A DNA stretch of 64,000 bases from Icerya purchasi (Eukaryota > Arthropoda > Insecta > Hemiptera > Monophlebidae): contig CM077115.1 of NCBI GenBank assembly GCA_039619475.1, positions 550,954,826 to 551,018,825 on the forward strand, read 5' to 3'. This document shows positions 10,063 through 21,336 of the stretch, piece after piece. The translations under genes were made by a program, and so were the position numbers. The notes beneath the pieces are model-generated. The model saw only the letters and a program-made list of their open reading frames with translations, did no database searches and was not told the DNA's origin. Position 1 is the first letter of the stretch; each line of letters starts with the position of its first letter.

Positions 10063-10849
10063 AAAAAAAAGATAAGCAAATAAAAATAATATAATAAAAA
10101 AACCAAAAAAGAACAGTATGTAGCAAATTTGCGATTCTTAAATATATTTTTAAAATGTACTTGGACTTAAAATTTCAGTTTTACTTTTTCCTTAATACGA
10201 AATATTTAATTAAATTAATGACTGCCACAAAGCTAGCGTTATAACGGTGTTTCATTCGAGGGGGGCTTAGTTCAAGTCCCACTATTGAAATATACAAAAT
10301 ATTATATCATTTGGCCGTTTGAAACTCAAAAATAGGGAAATTATAAAAAAAAAAAAAACAACTATTAAGTGCACAATTTAACATAAAAATATGAGCTTAA
10401 TGAAGGAAAAATATTGTAATTGCATAAAAATACGTTCCATTAAAAATAGTTAATTCATCGATACCAACAATATTCAGCTGAATTAGGATTAGACTGGGCA
10501 CGAGCCCAACGAATAAAGTTTAAAAAAAAAAAAATCTTAATATTTTGAACTTTTGATAGAGTTAAAAAACGTATGTAACCGCCCATATTCTCCATTTTTC
10601 GGACTTGAAAAAAATAATATTAGTGTAACTTTGAGCTATATTCAACTCTGAAGTTATTTTTCAATAATTAAAATAATTACAATCTTCATTTCAGGTAACG
10701 ATATATGCTTTTAATTTCTTGAAGAAATTAAATTTATTGAACAGCAATGAATGATATCTCTCAATATACATATATTGGTATATATAATTCTCACTCTTAA
10801 TTTTAGGAATATCCCGTTTGTGCGGCGCCGTTCATTAATAGTTTCGCTA
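10063..10849. other. AT-rich sequence with a possible LINE tail
   Basis: No coding region. TGGGCACGAGCCCA (a small hairpin) followed by AATAAAGTTT and a 13-base A run (about 10494-10533) looks like the extreme 3' end of a LINE on the plus strand, with no coding part attached. Confidence 0.45.
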
Positions 10850-10909
10850 TGAAAGATTTGTTCTTCTTTCGTCCATGATGCAGCATGGATGGAAAGAACA
10901 AATCTTTCA
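10850..10909. repeat. Short inverted repeat (hairpin)
   Basis: Arms of about 26-28 bases (10850-10877 and 10884-10909), starting TGAAAGATTTGTTCTT on the left and ending in its complement on the right, with a 6-base loop. The right arm runs directly into the LINE C-terminal coding relic. Confidence 0.75.
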
Positions 10910-11200
10910 ATACGGACTGAAGAACCGGAAGAATTGCACAGATTATGCGGAAGACGGGTTCATCAATTTTTTGGACATATCGTAAGACGCACAGGTGAAA
11001 ATCTAGAGAAAACATTGCTGCTCGGCAAAGCCCCCCCGGTACACGAGAAAGAGGCAGAGTACCCACGCGTTGGACTGACGGCTTACGAAGTCAATTTGGT
11101 CAGGTAGCAACAGCGATTAACACAGCTCAAGACCGGAAACAGTGGAGAGAGCTCGCAGGTCATAACGGTCAGAACTGATTGGAACCAAATGGTGATGATT
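10889..11200 (+). pseudogene. LINE ORF2 C-terminal relic
   Basis: The readable part encodes RRVHQFFGHIVRR and NLEKTLLLGK, the C-terminal segment of endonuclease-reverse transcriptases in which an FGH..RR motif precedes a Gly/Arg-rich linker and a PTRW motif. A frameshift near 11030 in the C-rich GCCCCCCC run moves the GRVPTRW-like continuation (RWTDGL, then QDRKQWREL) into another frame. The upstream RT domain is missing. It is not an active gene. Confidence 0.65.
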
Positions 11201-11837
11201 TCGATTAGCCCAGATTTAAAAATTAAAATGAAAAAATTCCTAATTTCTTAAACATGTTAATTCCTTTAGCGTAAGCAGTAAAAAAACCTTTTTTTGGTAA
11301 AAAGAACTTAACTTTTTTTCCACTCTCCCTTTTTAGATGAATCAGAGTACGCATTTAACTATAAAATTATAATTAAATAAACTAAATTTTTAGTATAAAA
11401 TGAAATTGAAAAAATCAAAAAAAAACAAACAAAAAACGATAATAAATAACCGTTAAATTATACACATTCTATTTTATAGTATAAAGTGGCTTTTTACACA
11501 GATGTTTTTCAAATTAATAGAATTATAAAAGCAATTCATTGACTAGAAAACAATTAATATTGTATCGATATTGTTTTCTAGTGAGCGAGGATTGCTTATA
11601 TAATTATACTACTTTATAGTGTCGAAAATCTTCCAATTTTCTTATTAATTCCAAACATTAGATTCTCTTTTTTTTTTTTTTTTCTTTTCGCAATAAGATA
11701 AAACAATTTCCTTTAATTAAATTTTTACAAAAGTAATCAAGAAAAAAAATGTATTCGAAAAATATGGAACGCAGAAAAAAGTGTAACAAAAATATAGTAT
11801 TGCAGTATTGTGAGAATTTATAAAGCAGTAAACATTT

Positions 11838-11936
11838 TGATTTTATTACAAATATACATATCTATATCTATATCTATTTATGCATATTTATATGTATATA
11901 TAGATATATGCATATACACACTTGTATATACTGTAA
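11838..11936. repeat. TATC/TATA-type microsatellite
   Basis: Runs of TATCTA, TATGTATA and similar short motifs over about 100 bases. Confidence 0.7.
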
Positions 11937-11954
11937 TTACAGTGACTGACTTAC

Positions 11955-11980
11955 CTTCAGTATGAACATGATGTGATTAG
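11955..11980 (-). other. Candidate 26-nt micro-exon
   Basis: On the minus strand a ten-T pyrimidine tract ending in CACAG precedes this 26-base segment, which is followed directly by GTAAGT with AAG before it, an ideal donor context. This may be chance in AT-rich DNA; no transcript evidence is available. Confidence 0.2.
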
Positions 11981-12197
11981 CTGTGAAAAAAAAAACGTAT
12001 GAGTGTCCTGCTGGGCGTCGATCGATTTATATACGTAAACAGTTCAAACTGTTTCGCTGCTACGATGCACTTTTAATGTTTGCCAGTATTAACAAAGAAC
12101 AATGCGTGTTGATAGCGAACCATGTAGAAGGAAACAGAACAATCGCTGCATCTTGCTGAGGTTGGCTTTCCAGGTTATGCTTTGCCGAATTGGATGA

Positions 12198-12548
12198 TTA
12201 TCTTCGACGATCATTGCCAAGGCACTGGTTTGCGATAACGTCATGATTATCGTCAGTTATTTCGGTGTAGAATTGTTCGGTTAGCTGGGCGATCTGTAGT
12301 CTAGGTCTGCTGCTTATGTCGAGTATTAAACATCCGCTTTTACTTACATGGACACGTTCCTTGACTTCTTCCGTTTCTGATATACTTATCTTCTTTGCAT
12401 TTCCTTCGCTTGCTACCAACAGCCGCGGTAATGTACGTCGGTAAAGAAACGGTAGTAATAAATAATTGATGGTCCCCTGCCTGTCTCTACACCGGCCTAT
12501 TGTGGTATCACTGTCTGGAAAGCGGAACCATACGATGATTCTTCGCAT
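12198..12548 (-). CDS. Hypothetical ORF or exon, unknown
   Basis: An uninterrupted 116-codon frame from ATG 12548 in the only GC-balanced patch of this area. The translation (MRRIIVWFRFPDSD at the start, a Lys/Glu segment SISETEEVKERV near residue 57-68) shows no domain, signal peptide or membrane segment that I recognise. GTAAGT at 12342-12347 on this strand, just after the codons for ERVH, could be a splice donor; the coding exon would then end at about 12348 rather than run to 12198. Together with the micro-exon candidate 360 bases downstream this is the best host-gene candidate in the window, but a chance ORF is equally possible. Confidence 0.25.
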   Translation of the reverse strand: MRRIIVWFRFPDSDTTIGRCRDRQGTINYLLLPFLYRRTLPRLLVASEGNAKKISISETEEVKERVHVSKSGCLILDISSRPRLQIAQLTEQFYTEITDDNHDVIANQCLGNDRRR

Positions 12549-13399
12549 ATTCGGTTTCTTAACTTGGCCCGTGTCGGGAGTAAAAAGTTAAAGAGGGGGG
12601 AAAAAGTGTAAAGAAAAGAACAAAACAGTATAGAACAATGAGAATAATAACGACAAAATTAGTTTCATTTTCTTCACGTACCTCTCCGAATGGCTCTTCC
12701 TATTCGTTGTCACTTCTGTGCACATTCGCAGAACTACCGCGATAATTTTTCATACCGCAACCGAACAATGTTTCTGTCAAAGTATGTGCACATCGATAAC
12801 GTATGTTCCGTATGTGGCGCGTAAAATTAATTATTTAATAATAATAATTAAACATTAAACAGTATTACGAGTTACAAATGGAGTAATTGAATTTCGTAAT
12901 TATATTTTCATTATGTAATCCAGCTATAGAGTTGCGTTGGCCTAATTCCCTATCAACTCTATACGTACAGACCTCTATAATATCAAGAAATGAACGGTTT
13001 CCAACTTGTAGCGAACTCGATGTGGACGTAGTGAACAAAAAAAAAAAGAGTTATTTTTTACAAAGACAACAACCGATGATTTTAACTTGCAATGTGCAAA
13101 TGATGAGAGCGATATCATTTTAAAAATTCATCCGTAATCGAAAATTCGAAAATATTTAGGTAAACCAAAATGGAATAACTGTAAGATTTTTCTGCTCAGT
13201 TAAACATTCGATAACAGACCCTATAACTAAAATATCAGCATACGGGAATTTTAAAATTTAATCTAAAATATTTAGAATAGCGCGCGCAGAAGGAAATATG
13301 TAATGAACGGGGCATGTAACGTGTATGAAGTACATAGTAATAGCGAAAAAAATTGAATTAAACTGGCGATGGAGAAAGCGAATAATGAATGCATTTAAA

Positions 13400-15470
13400 A
13401 AAAAAAAAACTACAACATCGGAAAACTGTGGTATTAACGTCTTATTGAGAATAAATATAAAAGGGATATTAAAATAGCAGATCACAACATGATAGTGTGT
13501 ACGGTAAAAATGGAGATGGGAAAAACCGGAGGAAAAGAAATGGAATTAAACAGATTTTTTTTAATGGAAAATAAAGTAAAAAACGAACTAAGACTCATAA
13601 AGTGGGAAAGTAAATCAGATAAATTGGGCGCTGAAAATTTATACGAGAGCATAAAAGAAAAATTTGAAAAAGTATATAAAGAATGTAGGCAAACAAAAAA
13701 TACGCCGGGAGAAGGAAAAATACAAAGGAAGAAAGAATGGATGAGGCAAAAAATAATTGAAATGATAAAAAAGAGGGACAAATTGTACAAAAAAGTAAAA
13801 AAGGAATAATCAAAATATTGAGTTAAGAAGAAAATACAAAAAATTCAGAAACCAAGTGAATGCAGAAATAAGACGGCAAAAAGACATGCTTGTCGGAAAA
13901 AGTTTTAAAGTAGCACAGAGGGATATCAGGAAAACTTGATTAAATATAAACAAGATTATAAGAAAACAAAAGAGCCTAGGAATAGATGAAACCATAAATA
14001 AATACTTTGTCAAGGGACAAGAAGCAAGAGAAATTGCAGACAAATTCAGTAAAGAATTCAAAAATGGCATAAAAAAACTAGAACACAAATTCTAATAAAG
14101 TGCTATTAGAAAAAAGAGAAGAAGATGAAGTAAAAGTAAACATGTACTTACCTAAAGCAAACGTAGAACAGGTGGGGAAAATAATTGATGGATTAAAGGA
14201 AACAAAGGCCACCGGAATCGATGGAATGCAAATAAAAGATATAAAAACAGTAAAAATATGCATACAGTGAAGGAAATTACTAAGATAATTAATCAGACGT
14301 TAAAAGAAGAGAAAATACCAAATGGGTTAAAAATATCGAAAACGAGACCAATATACATAAAAAAGGGAAACACAGTGAATATGAAAACTCTATTATGCCA
14401 ATTGCTGTAAACAATGTGATTGCAACAATATTAGAAAAGTACGTAGCAAATAATCTAACAAAGTACTTACAAGAAAATAGGATAATTGATAAAACACAAT
14501 GCGGGTTTCAAAAAGGAAAATCCACTTATCGAAAAAATAAGAGATAGCTTTGAAGAAGGAAAGAAGGTGTTGATAACGTTTATAGATCTTACTAGAGCAT
14601 TTGAAACGGTTGATCTTAAAATAATCATAAACGCATTAGAGGAAATAGGAATAACGAGTATAGTTTGAAAAAATGGTTTTAAAGTTTTTTAACACAGAGG
14701 AAAACATGCGTAAATATCTTAAATGTGCAAAGTGAAAAAAAGGTGATGGATATAGGAGTACCACAGGGTAGCAACTTAGCGCCAATACTGTTTATTGTGT
14801 ATACAAATGGTCTCTGTATAAGGGGAATTAAGTTACAGTGAGGTAGTCTCGTACGCCGATGATATAGCAATAGTTATGTCACATAAAGATGTTCAAGAGG
14901 CAGAAATAAGGATGCAAAAAGATCTAATAACAATAAGTAGATGGGTACACGATAAAAGTCTAAGAATAAATGTAAAAAAGACTCATTAGCCGTGGAAAAA
15001 AAGAGACAGCTCCGATTTTTTGTATTGTCCAAATATAATAATGCACTCAAACGAATTTGCATACTCGATTAGGGAGAAAGACGCGAATGCGAAATGAAAA
15101 ATTGTCAAAAGTTAGACATAGTAACGCAGTATAAACATTTTTGGACAGTAATGATGGACAAACACTTAAGATGGGACATACACATATGGGGAATACATTG
15201 CAAAAGAAATAAAAGCAGTTTTACCAGCGTTATATACATTAAAGAAATATGCAACAAATGAAACATTAAAAGTAGTTTATTATGCGCTAGTAGAGTCGAG
15301 GATCAGATATGGAATTCAGGCATATGGCGAGAAAACTGTACTTGGGAAAAGTAAATAAACTGAAAATTAAATGCTTGAAATTAATAGGAAATCCTTAAGG
15401 GGAGAAACCGATAGTGAAATAATTAAAAAAGAAGACGTAATGAGCATAAGAGGAATGTACCTATTACTGA
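13400..15470 (+). pseudogene. Decayed LINE ORF2 (end of endonuclease, reverse transcriptase)
   Basis: Starting at the SDHN-type end of an endonuclease (ADHNMIVCTV at about 13480), the region reads in broken frames through a Lys-rich linker (13489-13809) and a TGIDGMQ motif (about 14213). The RT palm follows: QCGFQKGKST then FIDLTRAFETVD (14500-14610), GVPQGSNLAP (14755) and YADDIAIV (14850). A thumb segment KEIKAVLPALYTLKK follows near 15200. At least six frameshifts and several stops are needed. The palm catalytic YADD survives as sequence but not as an ORF. The clade is uncertain. It is an inactive relic without a visible A tail. Confidence 0.75.
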
Positions 15471-15686
15471 ACATATAGGGGTACATATCAGCCGAAAGTT
15501 CGTAATACAACGATATACGAGACGGTTGTGTATTGTGGTGTTAATTATTGTTTATTCTATCGTCGATTAAACTATCACTGATAACGTGAACAAGTCAGAA
15601 ATCGATTCAACGGATATAAAATTAACGTGTAAGACTACTTTTATTTATTAATTACAAATAACCTAATATTACTGATATTTATTATA

Positions 15687-16232
15687 ATGGCAAAAGGCAA
15701 AGCAGCAGCAAAAAGACAGTTAAGCGACTCCGGCTCGCCAAGCACCAATTACAAAAAAGTGAATATCGAGGAGATTGATAACGAAACAGTTCCGGAAGGA
15801 ATCAAAAGTCTACAAGCGGACATGAAAGAATTTAAAAAATTCTTTTCCTTCTTGTCCGACAAGTACGATGACATAGTGAGAATCAACACGTCACTGACTG
15901 AGGAAGTGAAAGCTTTACGAGAGCAAGTGGCCACCCTTATAGGTCAAGTTCAGAAAAAAGACGTAGAGATCAAACAGCTGAAAAATGAAATACACAAGAT
16001 GGATCAATATTCCCGCCGTGAAAATGTTGAATTCCACGGAATTACAGAGAAGCAAAATGAAAATCTTTCTGACATAGTTATCAAAGTGGCAAAAGAGTTA
16101 AATGTGATCATCGAAGAAAAGGACATCATGGCAGTACATCGACTTCCATCAAAACACACGAAATTACCCCACCTTACCTTATATACCATTAAATGGCGAA
16201 CAGTTTCCAGATTGCTTCATAGAGCTCATTAA
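15687..16232 (+). pseudogene. LINE ORF1-like coiled-coil protein, 3' truncated, ending in poly(A)
   Basis: A 181-codon frame with ATG at 15687 after about 200 bases of 5' leader-like sequence. Residues 40-115 are heptad-rich (KFFSFLSDKYDDIVRINTSL onward) and predict a coiled coil. They are followed by DQYSRRENVEFHGI, the hallmark junction into the RNA-binding fold of L1/CR1-type ORF1 proteins, then VHRLPSK. Homology stops at about 16175. The last codons are unrelated, and about 70 bases later there is a 16-base A run (16305-16320). The CTD and all of ORF2 are absent. It looks like a retroposed, prematurely ended transcript or a recombinant; function unlikely. Confidence 0.65.
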
Positions 16233-16320
16233 TAGATGCACTAATCATTGTCCCGTTACTCTAAATTACCCTAACCGCGTGCATTTGTGCTTATTTACAT
16301 CTTTAAAAAAAAAAAAAAAA

Positions 16321-16879
16321 GATGATAAAGTAACTCACGCTCGCGAAATAAACCGGAGCACTCGAAGAGCACGCGATTCGCATCACAAACATACTGGGAA
16401 CCTTCAGGACCCAATGGACAAAAAGGAGATGCAGCCAAAGAAAAGCGATTTAGTGAAGAACCCTTAGAAAGTAGCCATTCGTTTATAGAGTCGCTAGTGC
16501 AGCAATGAATTTAATTTATGAAATAATGCGAAACATATTTACATGTAAAAAATAAAGATATCAAATAATTCCTATCCTCCCAAGATAAACAACGCATAGT
16601 TATTTACAGCCGAAAAAAATAAACGTAAAGCGAGAATAGGATAAAAGGAAATAAACTCGGTGAGGTTAAAATAAAAGCGAAAGCTAAATCAGAACAGCTG
16701 ACTGGAAGTATTTTTTGAAAAGTCTGTAACGAATAGGTAAATTTGGATAGTACGACTAGAAATGAGAAAATTTTATCGACAACACAGCAGAAGAAAAAAA
16801 AAAGGAAATAAGAGTAAAGAACTTAATCCGAAAGGGGATATTATTTTATTCAACCATGCAAATAGAAACGGGGGAAAAA
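16321..16879. other. A-rich sequence, no gene seen
   Basis: Short open stretches occur (for example 16762-16968) but show no recognisable protein features. The A-rich plus strand suggests degraded LINE 3' material. Confidence 0.4.
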
Positions 16880-17260
16880 AACAGCATTTATCAACGAAGA
16901 ATTTGGATATACCTCATGTTTATAGCGCCAGTCTGGAAGTATGGCATAGAGCTGTGCGGAACGATTAAAGTAAGTAACCCACTACAGGTACAATGGCAGC
17001 AATCAAAGATACTTCGCATGATGGCTTCGGCTCCTAATTATGTCTCTAATCATACTCACCACAAGGATCTTAATATTCCATTAGTCCAAAATGTATATGT
17101 GCACCAGTATCAAAGATTCTTCGATAAATTTCACCATAGCGATAACCCTAATATATTTTAGATGTCAAGAAACACGTTGCCGAACAATCCTAGGAGAAAA
17201 TTAAAAGAAGATGGTACCGGGGCGCTCTCTCTCATCATACGGACACTATAACTAGTATTC
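16880..17260 (+). pseudogene. Jockey-type RT C-terminal fragment
   Basis: 16895-17160 encodes IYLMFIAPVWKYGIELCG, QQSKILRMMASAPNYVSN and an LNIPLVQ segment. It is clearly parallel to the end of the Jockey-type RT at 56.7-58.8 kb (IYLAVIAPIWKYGIEVYG, LQSKILRRIVEAPYFVSN, LHVPYV). All catalytic motifs are missing. The weak continuation to 17260 matches the short Pro/Arg tail of that protein with frame changes. Confidence 0.75.
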
Positions 17261-17580
17261 ATTATCCGTAAGGTAATGTTCGCTTTTGCATCTAACTAAT
17301 AATAGGACTGTCAAGCATACTTTGGTCATTACTGTACTACGCCCATGAGTAGTAAGGTAGCATATCTTCTATGTGTTACCAAGTATCCGAAAGATAAGTG
17401 GCTCCAACAAAATTCAACGCCGAACAAGAAAGATAAGTGGACATCACGCGTCAGTGGGCTGATATTTCTTAAGAGCACATACATGTGGAATTTAATATGG
17501 TGTATATTATTATCAGTTGCCTCATCACCACTAAGAAAGGAGGCAATATCGCTTTTAATTTTAATTTATTTTACTTTTTC

Positions 17581-17783
17581 TTTTTTAGACTATTATTGAG
17601 AAACGCCAATTATGGCCAGGTCAGCCGGTGTGGCAAAAAAAAAAATGTTAATTCAATAGTAGATTAAACTTAAATAAACGAAAGTGAAAATTAAAAAAAT
17701 AACAACTATTGAATTAACATTTTTTTTTTGCCACACCGGCTGACCTGGCCATAATTGGCGTTTCTCAATAATAGTCTAAAAAA
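17581..17783. repeat. Near-perfect 80-bp inverted repeat with 44-base spacer
   Basis: Arms 17581-17660 and 17705-17783 are reverse complements along their whole length except for one base in a homopolymer (11 A versus 10 T). The arms contain GAAACGCCAATTATGGCCAG and GTCAGCCGGTGTGGC. The right arm continues into an A run of about 22 bases ending at 17801, as if an A-tailed transcript had been copied next to its own inverted copy. The spacer resembles 52094-52152. Confidence 0.95.
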
Positions 17784-17802
17784 AAAAAAAAAAAAAAAAT
17801 TA

Positions 17803-17975
17803 TGCGGCGCTAGTTTCGTACATAGCAGTTTAGACACATTTGGGTTGCAACTGTAGCGCGATAACAAGCGACTATAGTCAGTTCCGAATGTAGTCGTGTG
17901 TATTAGCGTCGTATAGAAATATTCAGCCGGCGAGCTACTCAACGTGAGTAAAGGCCAGTCGTCTTGGTTCGCCTC
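17803..17975 (+). repeat. SINE-related repeat copy (lacks the head)
   Basis: CTGTAGCGCGATAACAAGCG followed by TCAGTTCCGAATGTAGTC matches the SINE at 42.9-43.16 kb over about 130 bases. The GGCAATGGCAAACCACC head of that element is absent here. Confidence 0.7.
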
Positions 17976-18189
17976 GCCGTTGGTACCTTTCTCACGTTGT
18001 CGGCAGCACGCAAGCTAGGTTGCGCTCCTGCTTACGTGCTTATCTATTGCGCTGCTATCCTATCCTCTAATTCTCCTCCGAATTATAAGATAACTCATAC
18101 TCGGAATTTCGAGTGAGCTAGATGATGATATCTGTTATATAAAGCTGTAAGAAAAAAAATCGTACAGACCGTTCTATACTAGCTAGAGA
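17976..18189. other. Unassigned GC-balanced sequence
   Basis: About 210 bases between the SINE-related copy and the satellite array, with no ORF and no recognised repeat. Confidence 0.4.
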
Positions 18190-19905
18190 GTTAATTTTTT
18201 TTTCAATCGAAGTATTTTCTTCGTCACATCATAAGAAATTAATAAGACCTTCAAAATTTTAAAATTAAAGGGCCCAAATTTCGAAAAATGTGAAAATCAA
18301 GTTTTAAGAAACAAATTTTTAAAAAATCTTGCAGCTGGTTCTATGTGAGTTATGGTAACAATTTTCTTTTTAATCTGCACACTAAGGTCTCCAGAATACA
18401 GGGGAAAAAAAGATTCGAATAATTTTGATATTTAGGGACCAAAATTTGTGAAAATGCATGCTTAAAGCGGTAACCCCGGAAACTAAAAAAAAGTCCACAG
18501 CTCTTTCCGTGGTAGCTGGAAGGTCACTATTTTTTTTTAATGATATATTTTAATCGTAAGAATATAAGAAAAATACGAAACCGCCAAAATTTTGAATTTA
18601 AAAATGTGGGGGACCAAATTTTAAGGAAAATATTTTTTTTTAATTTTGAAGCCGGATCTATATAAGTTACGACATTGATTTTCATTTTAACTTACACACT
18701 AAGGTCTTCAAAATACAGGAAAAATGTAAAATTCAAAAAATTTTGATATTTAGGGACCAAAATTTGGAGAAATACATGCATAAAGCGGTAAAAATAGTCC
18801 ACAGGCCTTTACACGATAGCTAGAAGGTCACTCTTTTTAAAAAACAATGTGCAACAATCACTCAACATGTGAAAAATACGAGATCCCCAAAATTTTAAAA
18901 TTAAAGGGCCCAAATTTAGAAAAATGTAAAAATTATGTTTTAAGCAAAAAATTTAAAAAAAATTCTACAGCCAGTTCTATATAAGTTACGGTATTACTTT
19001 TCTTTTTAACCTGCATACAAAGGTCTCCAGAATACAGGAAAAACTTAAACATTGGAAATTTTTGACATTTAAGGACCAAAATTTGGGACAATACACTCTT
19101 AAATCGATAATCCTGGAAACTAAAAAAAAGTCTACAGCTCTTTCCATGGTAGCTGGAGGATCATTCATTTCTTTAAATGATATATTTCAATCGCTAGAAT
19201 ATAGGAAAAATACAAAACCTCAAACATTTTAAAATTAAAGGGCTCAAACTTTAAAAAATATGAAAATCAAGTTTTAAGAATTTTTTTTTTTAAATTCTGC
19301 AACCGGTTCTAAATAAGTTAGGGTATTGATTTTCTTTTTAACGTGCACACTATGGTCTCTAGAATAGGGAGAAAATATATAATTCGAAAAATGTTGATAT
19401 TGAGGAACCATAATTTTGGAAAATACTCGCTTAAAGCAGTAATCTCGGAAACTAAAAAAAAGTCTACAGCCCTTTCCGTGGTAGCTAGAGGGTCACTTTT
19501 TTTTTTTTTAAATGATGTATTTCAATTGCTAAAATATAGAAAAAATACGAGATCTCCGAAATTTTAAAATTAAAGTGTCCAAATTTTAAAAAATTTGAAA
19601 ATCAAGCTTCAAGAAAATTTTTTTTTAAAAATTCCGCAGCCGGATCTATATGCGTTACGGCATTGATTTTCTTCTTAACCTGCACACTAAGGTGTCCAAA
19701 ATACAGGAAAAATAAGAAATTCGAAATATTTTGATATTTAGGGGCCAAAATTTGGGAATATACACGCTGAAAGCGGTAAGATTGGAAACTAAAGAAAAGT
19801 CCACAGACTTTTCCATGGTAGCTGAAGAGTCATTCTCTTTTTTAAGTAATATAATAGAATTCCTGGAATATATGGAAAATACGGGAGCCCTAAAACTTAA
19901 AAGTT
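18190..19905. repeat. Tandem satellite array, about 335-bp unit, five copies
   Basis: The landmark GTCCACAGCTCTTTCCGTGG and its variants recur at 18493, 18797, 19130, 19462 and 19799, giving steps of 304, 333, 332 and 337 bases. Each unit also carries CTGCACACTAAGGTCTCCAG, AATTTTGATATTTAGGGACC and AAGCGGTAA segments in the same order. Copies are diverged by substitutions and small indels, so this is an old array. It codes for nothing. Confidence 0.93.
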
Positions 19906-20645
19906 AAATGCACATGAACGGTTTGATGGAAATTTTAAATAATAAATTCGAAGAACCGATGGAAGAAAAAATAAATAATAATATAAATCTAAACCAATAT
20001 ATATGGCAGATAATAAAAATAAAAAAATATCTCAGACAAAATATTACAAATATTTGTTATTATCAGAATCACGATTTATGCTTTTAGATAGATTAGGGTA
20101 AGAATACTTTGTTGATATGTGGTGTAAGGTAGAAGAAGAAAAATTACGGTTTATTAGATTTAGTTAAATAAAAATCCTAAGAATAACTACTCGAAGTGAA
20201 ATAGGCAAATGTATCGCAGCTGAAGGAGGTCTAAAACCAGGAAAAATTTACCTTCCAAGCTTATGTACACATGGTCCGCGTTATATGCAATTAACATATC
20301 AGCATGGCATGGCAGTTTTCGCCAGATTAGGTAAACCTATGTTTTTTATTACGACGACGTACAATCCTAATTGGATAGAAATAACATTAAATTTTAATGA
20401 AAAGTAGTATCATATCGAATGTGCAGATTTATATTGTAGTATATTCCAATTAAAATTAAATAATTTATTGATAGATTGAAAGTCAGGTGAAATTTTCGGA
20501 GAAATGGTTTATATTTTATACGTAATCGAATTTAAAAAAAGACGTCCTTCTCATGCTCATATTGCTTTAAGAGTAAAAAATTCGACCGTAACTAATGAAG
20601 AGATTAATAATTTTTTTCAAGCCACAATCCGAATTTTTAAAATTT
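19905..20645 (+). pseudogene. Helitron Rep/helicase relic (N-terminal Rep region)
   Basis: In broken frames the region reads LCTHGPRYMQLTYQHGMAVF, then GKPMFFITTTYNPNW, and after stops VIEFKKRRPSHAHIALRV. These match the Helitron_like_N domain: a G.PRYM..LYQDAMA block, an ITFTCNPNW block and an EFQKRGLPHAHI block. The last contains the HUH metal-binding motif, here HAH, which nicks DNA in rolling-circle transposition. Several in-frame stops (for example near 20165, 20407 and 20477) and the loss of the catalytic tyrosine region and all helicase motifs make it dead. It splits the satellite array. Confidence 0.8.
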
Positions 20646-20689
20646 GATTCTTTAAGTTTTAAAATTTTTGCCCATTTATTCATTTCTAC

Positions 20690-20965
20690 ATTATAAAGGC
20701 GAAAAGACGTCAATTCAAAAAAAATATATATATATATATCTCCAGCTGCTATAAAATGAAACTAGGGACATTTTCTATGTTTTTTTGCTTTACATCTAAT
20801 GCACCCGAAGTATTACAGCCGTGGGATAAAAATAAGAAAAAAGTCAATAGCCCTCCTAACAGCTACAGCTTTTTTTTTTTTTTTTATCAACATCGTTTCA
20901 TTAAAACACAAGAAAAACATGAAATATCCAAAATTTTAAAATTTAGGATTCCAAAATTTTAAAAG
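20690..20965 (+). repeat. Diverged unit of the 335-bp satellite beyond the Helitron relic
   Basis: Contains the landmark as GTCAATAGCCCTCCTAACAG at 20843 and AAGAAAAACATGAAATATCC followed by AAAATTTTAAAATTTA in the order of the satellite unit, so the array once continued through the Helitron insertion point. Confidence 0.6.
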
Positions 20966-21003
20966 AATATAACAAAAATTATCAATGTTAGTTGCAATGG
21001 AAA

Positions 21004-21325
21004 TGTAGCAGTTCCTGAAATTTAAATATTTAAACTATGACTACAGAACATTGTGTCCTAGACGTTTCCGTGTGAACAGAGTTAATAAAATAATATATTT
21101 CTTCTGACAACATTTTTTGTAACTTTTATAGAAGTAATTAATAACGACATAATAATATGTTTAGTATAAAGATACTTGAAAAACATTTGAAATTGGAACA
21201 GTTAATAATACTTTTTTAGCATTTTACTTTTAACAACAACAATACATATCGATATAATCGAATACTAATAATTTGGTAAAAAATGAAAAATAATAACATG
21301 TAATAACAAGAAAAAAGATACAACA
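21004..21325 (-). repeat. Possible 3' LTR of the gypsy element
   Basis: On the minus strand the pol stop codon is followed within 12 bases by a purine-rich stretch (GCGTGGGAGAC) that could be the polypurine tract. A TGTTGTATC start follows, and a matching ACA-type end lies about 320 bases on. No second LTR is present to prove the borders. Confidence 0.35.
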
Positions 21326-21336
21326 GTCTCCCACGC

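Larger units (their letters stand above)
11201..13399. other. Unassigned sequence with one exon-like island on the minus strand
   Basis: Mostly AT-rich. A TATC/TATA microsatellite lies at 11838-11936. From about 11950 to 12570 the base composition is more balanced, and splice-like signals appear on the minus strand (see the separate entries). The remainder (12570-13399) has no supported gene. Confidence 0.5.

Noticed and set aside
10241..10310. Possible tRNA or SINE with a B-box-like AGTTCAAGTCCC
   Set aside because: No A box at the right distance and no foldable arms.
13489..13809. 106-codon Lys-rich frame as a separate protein
   Set aside because: It is the linker between endonuclease and RT of the decayed LINE at 13.4-15.5 kb.
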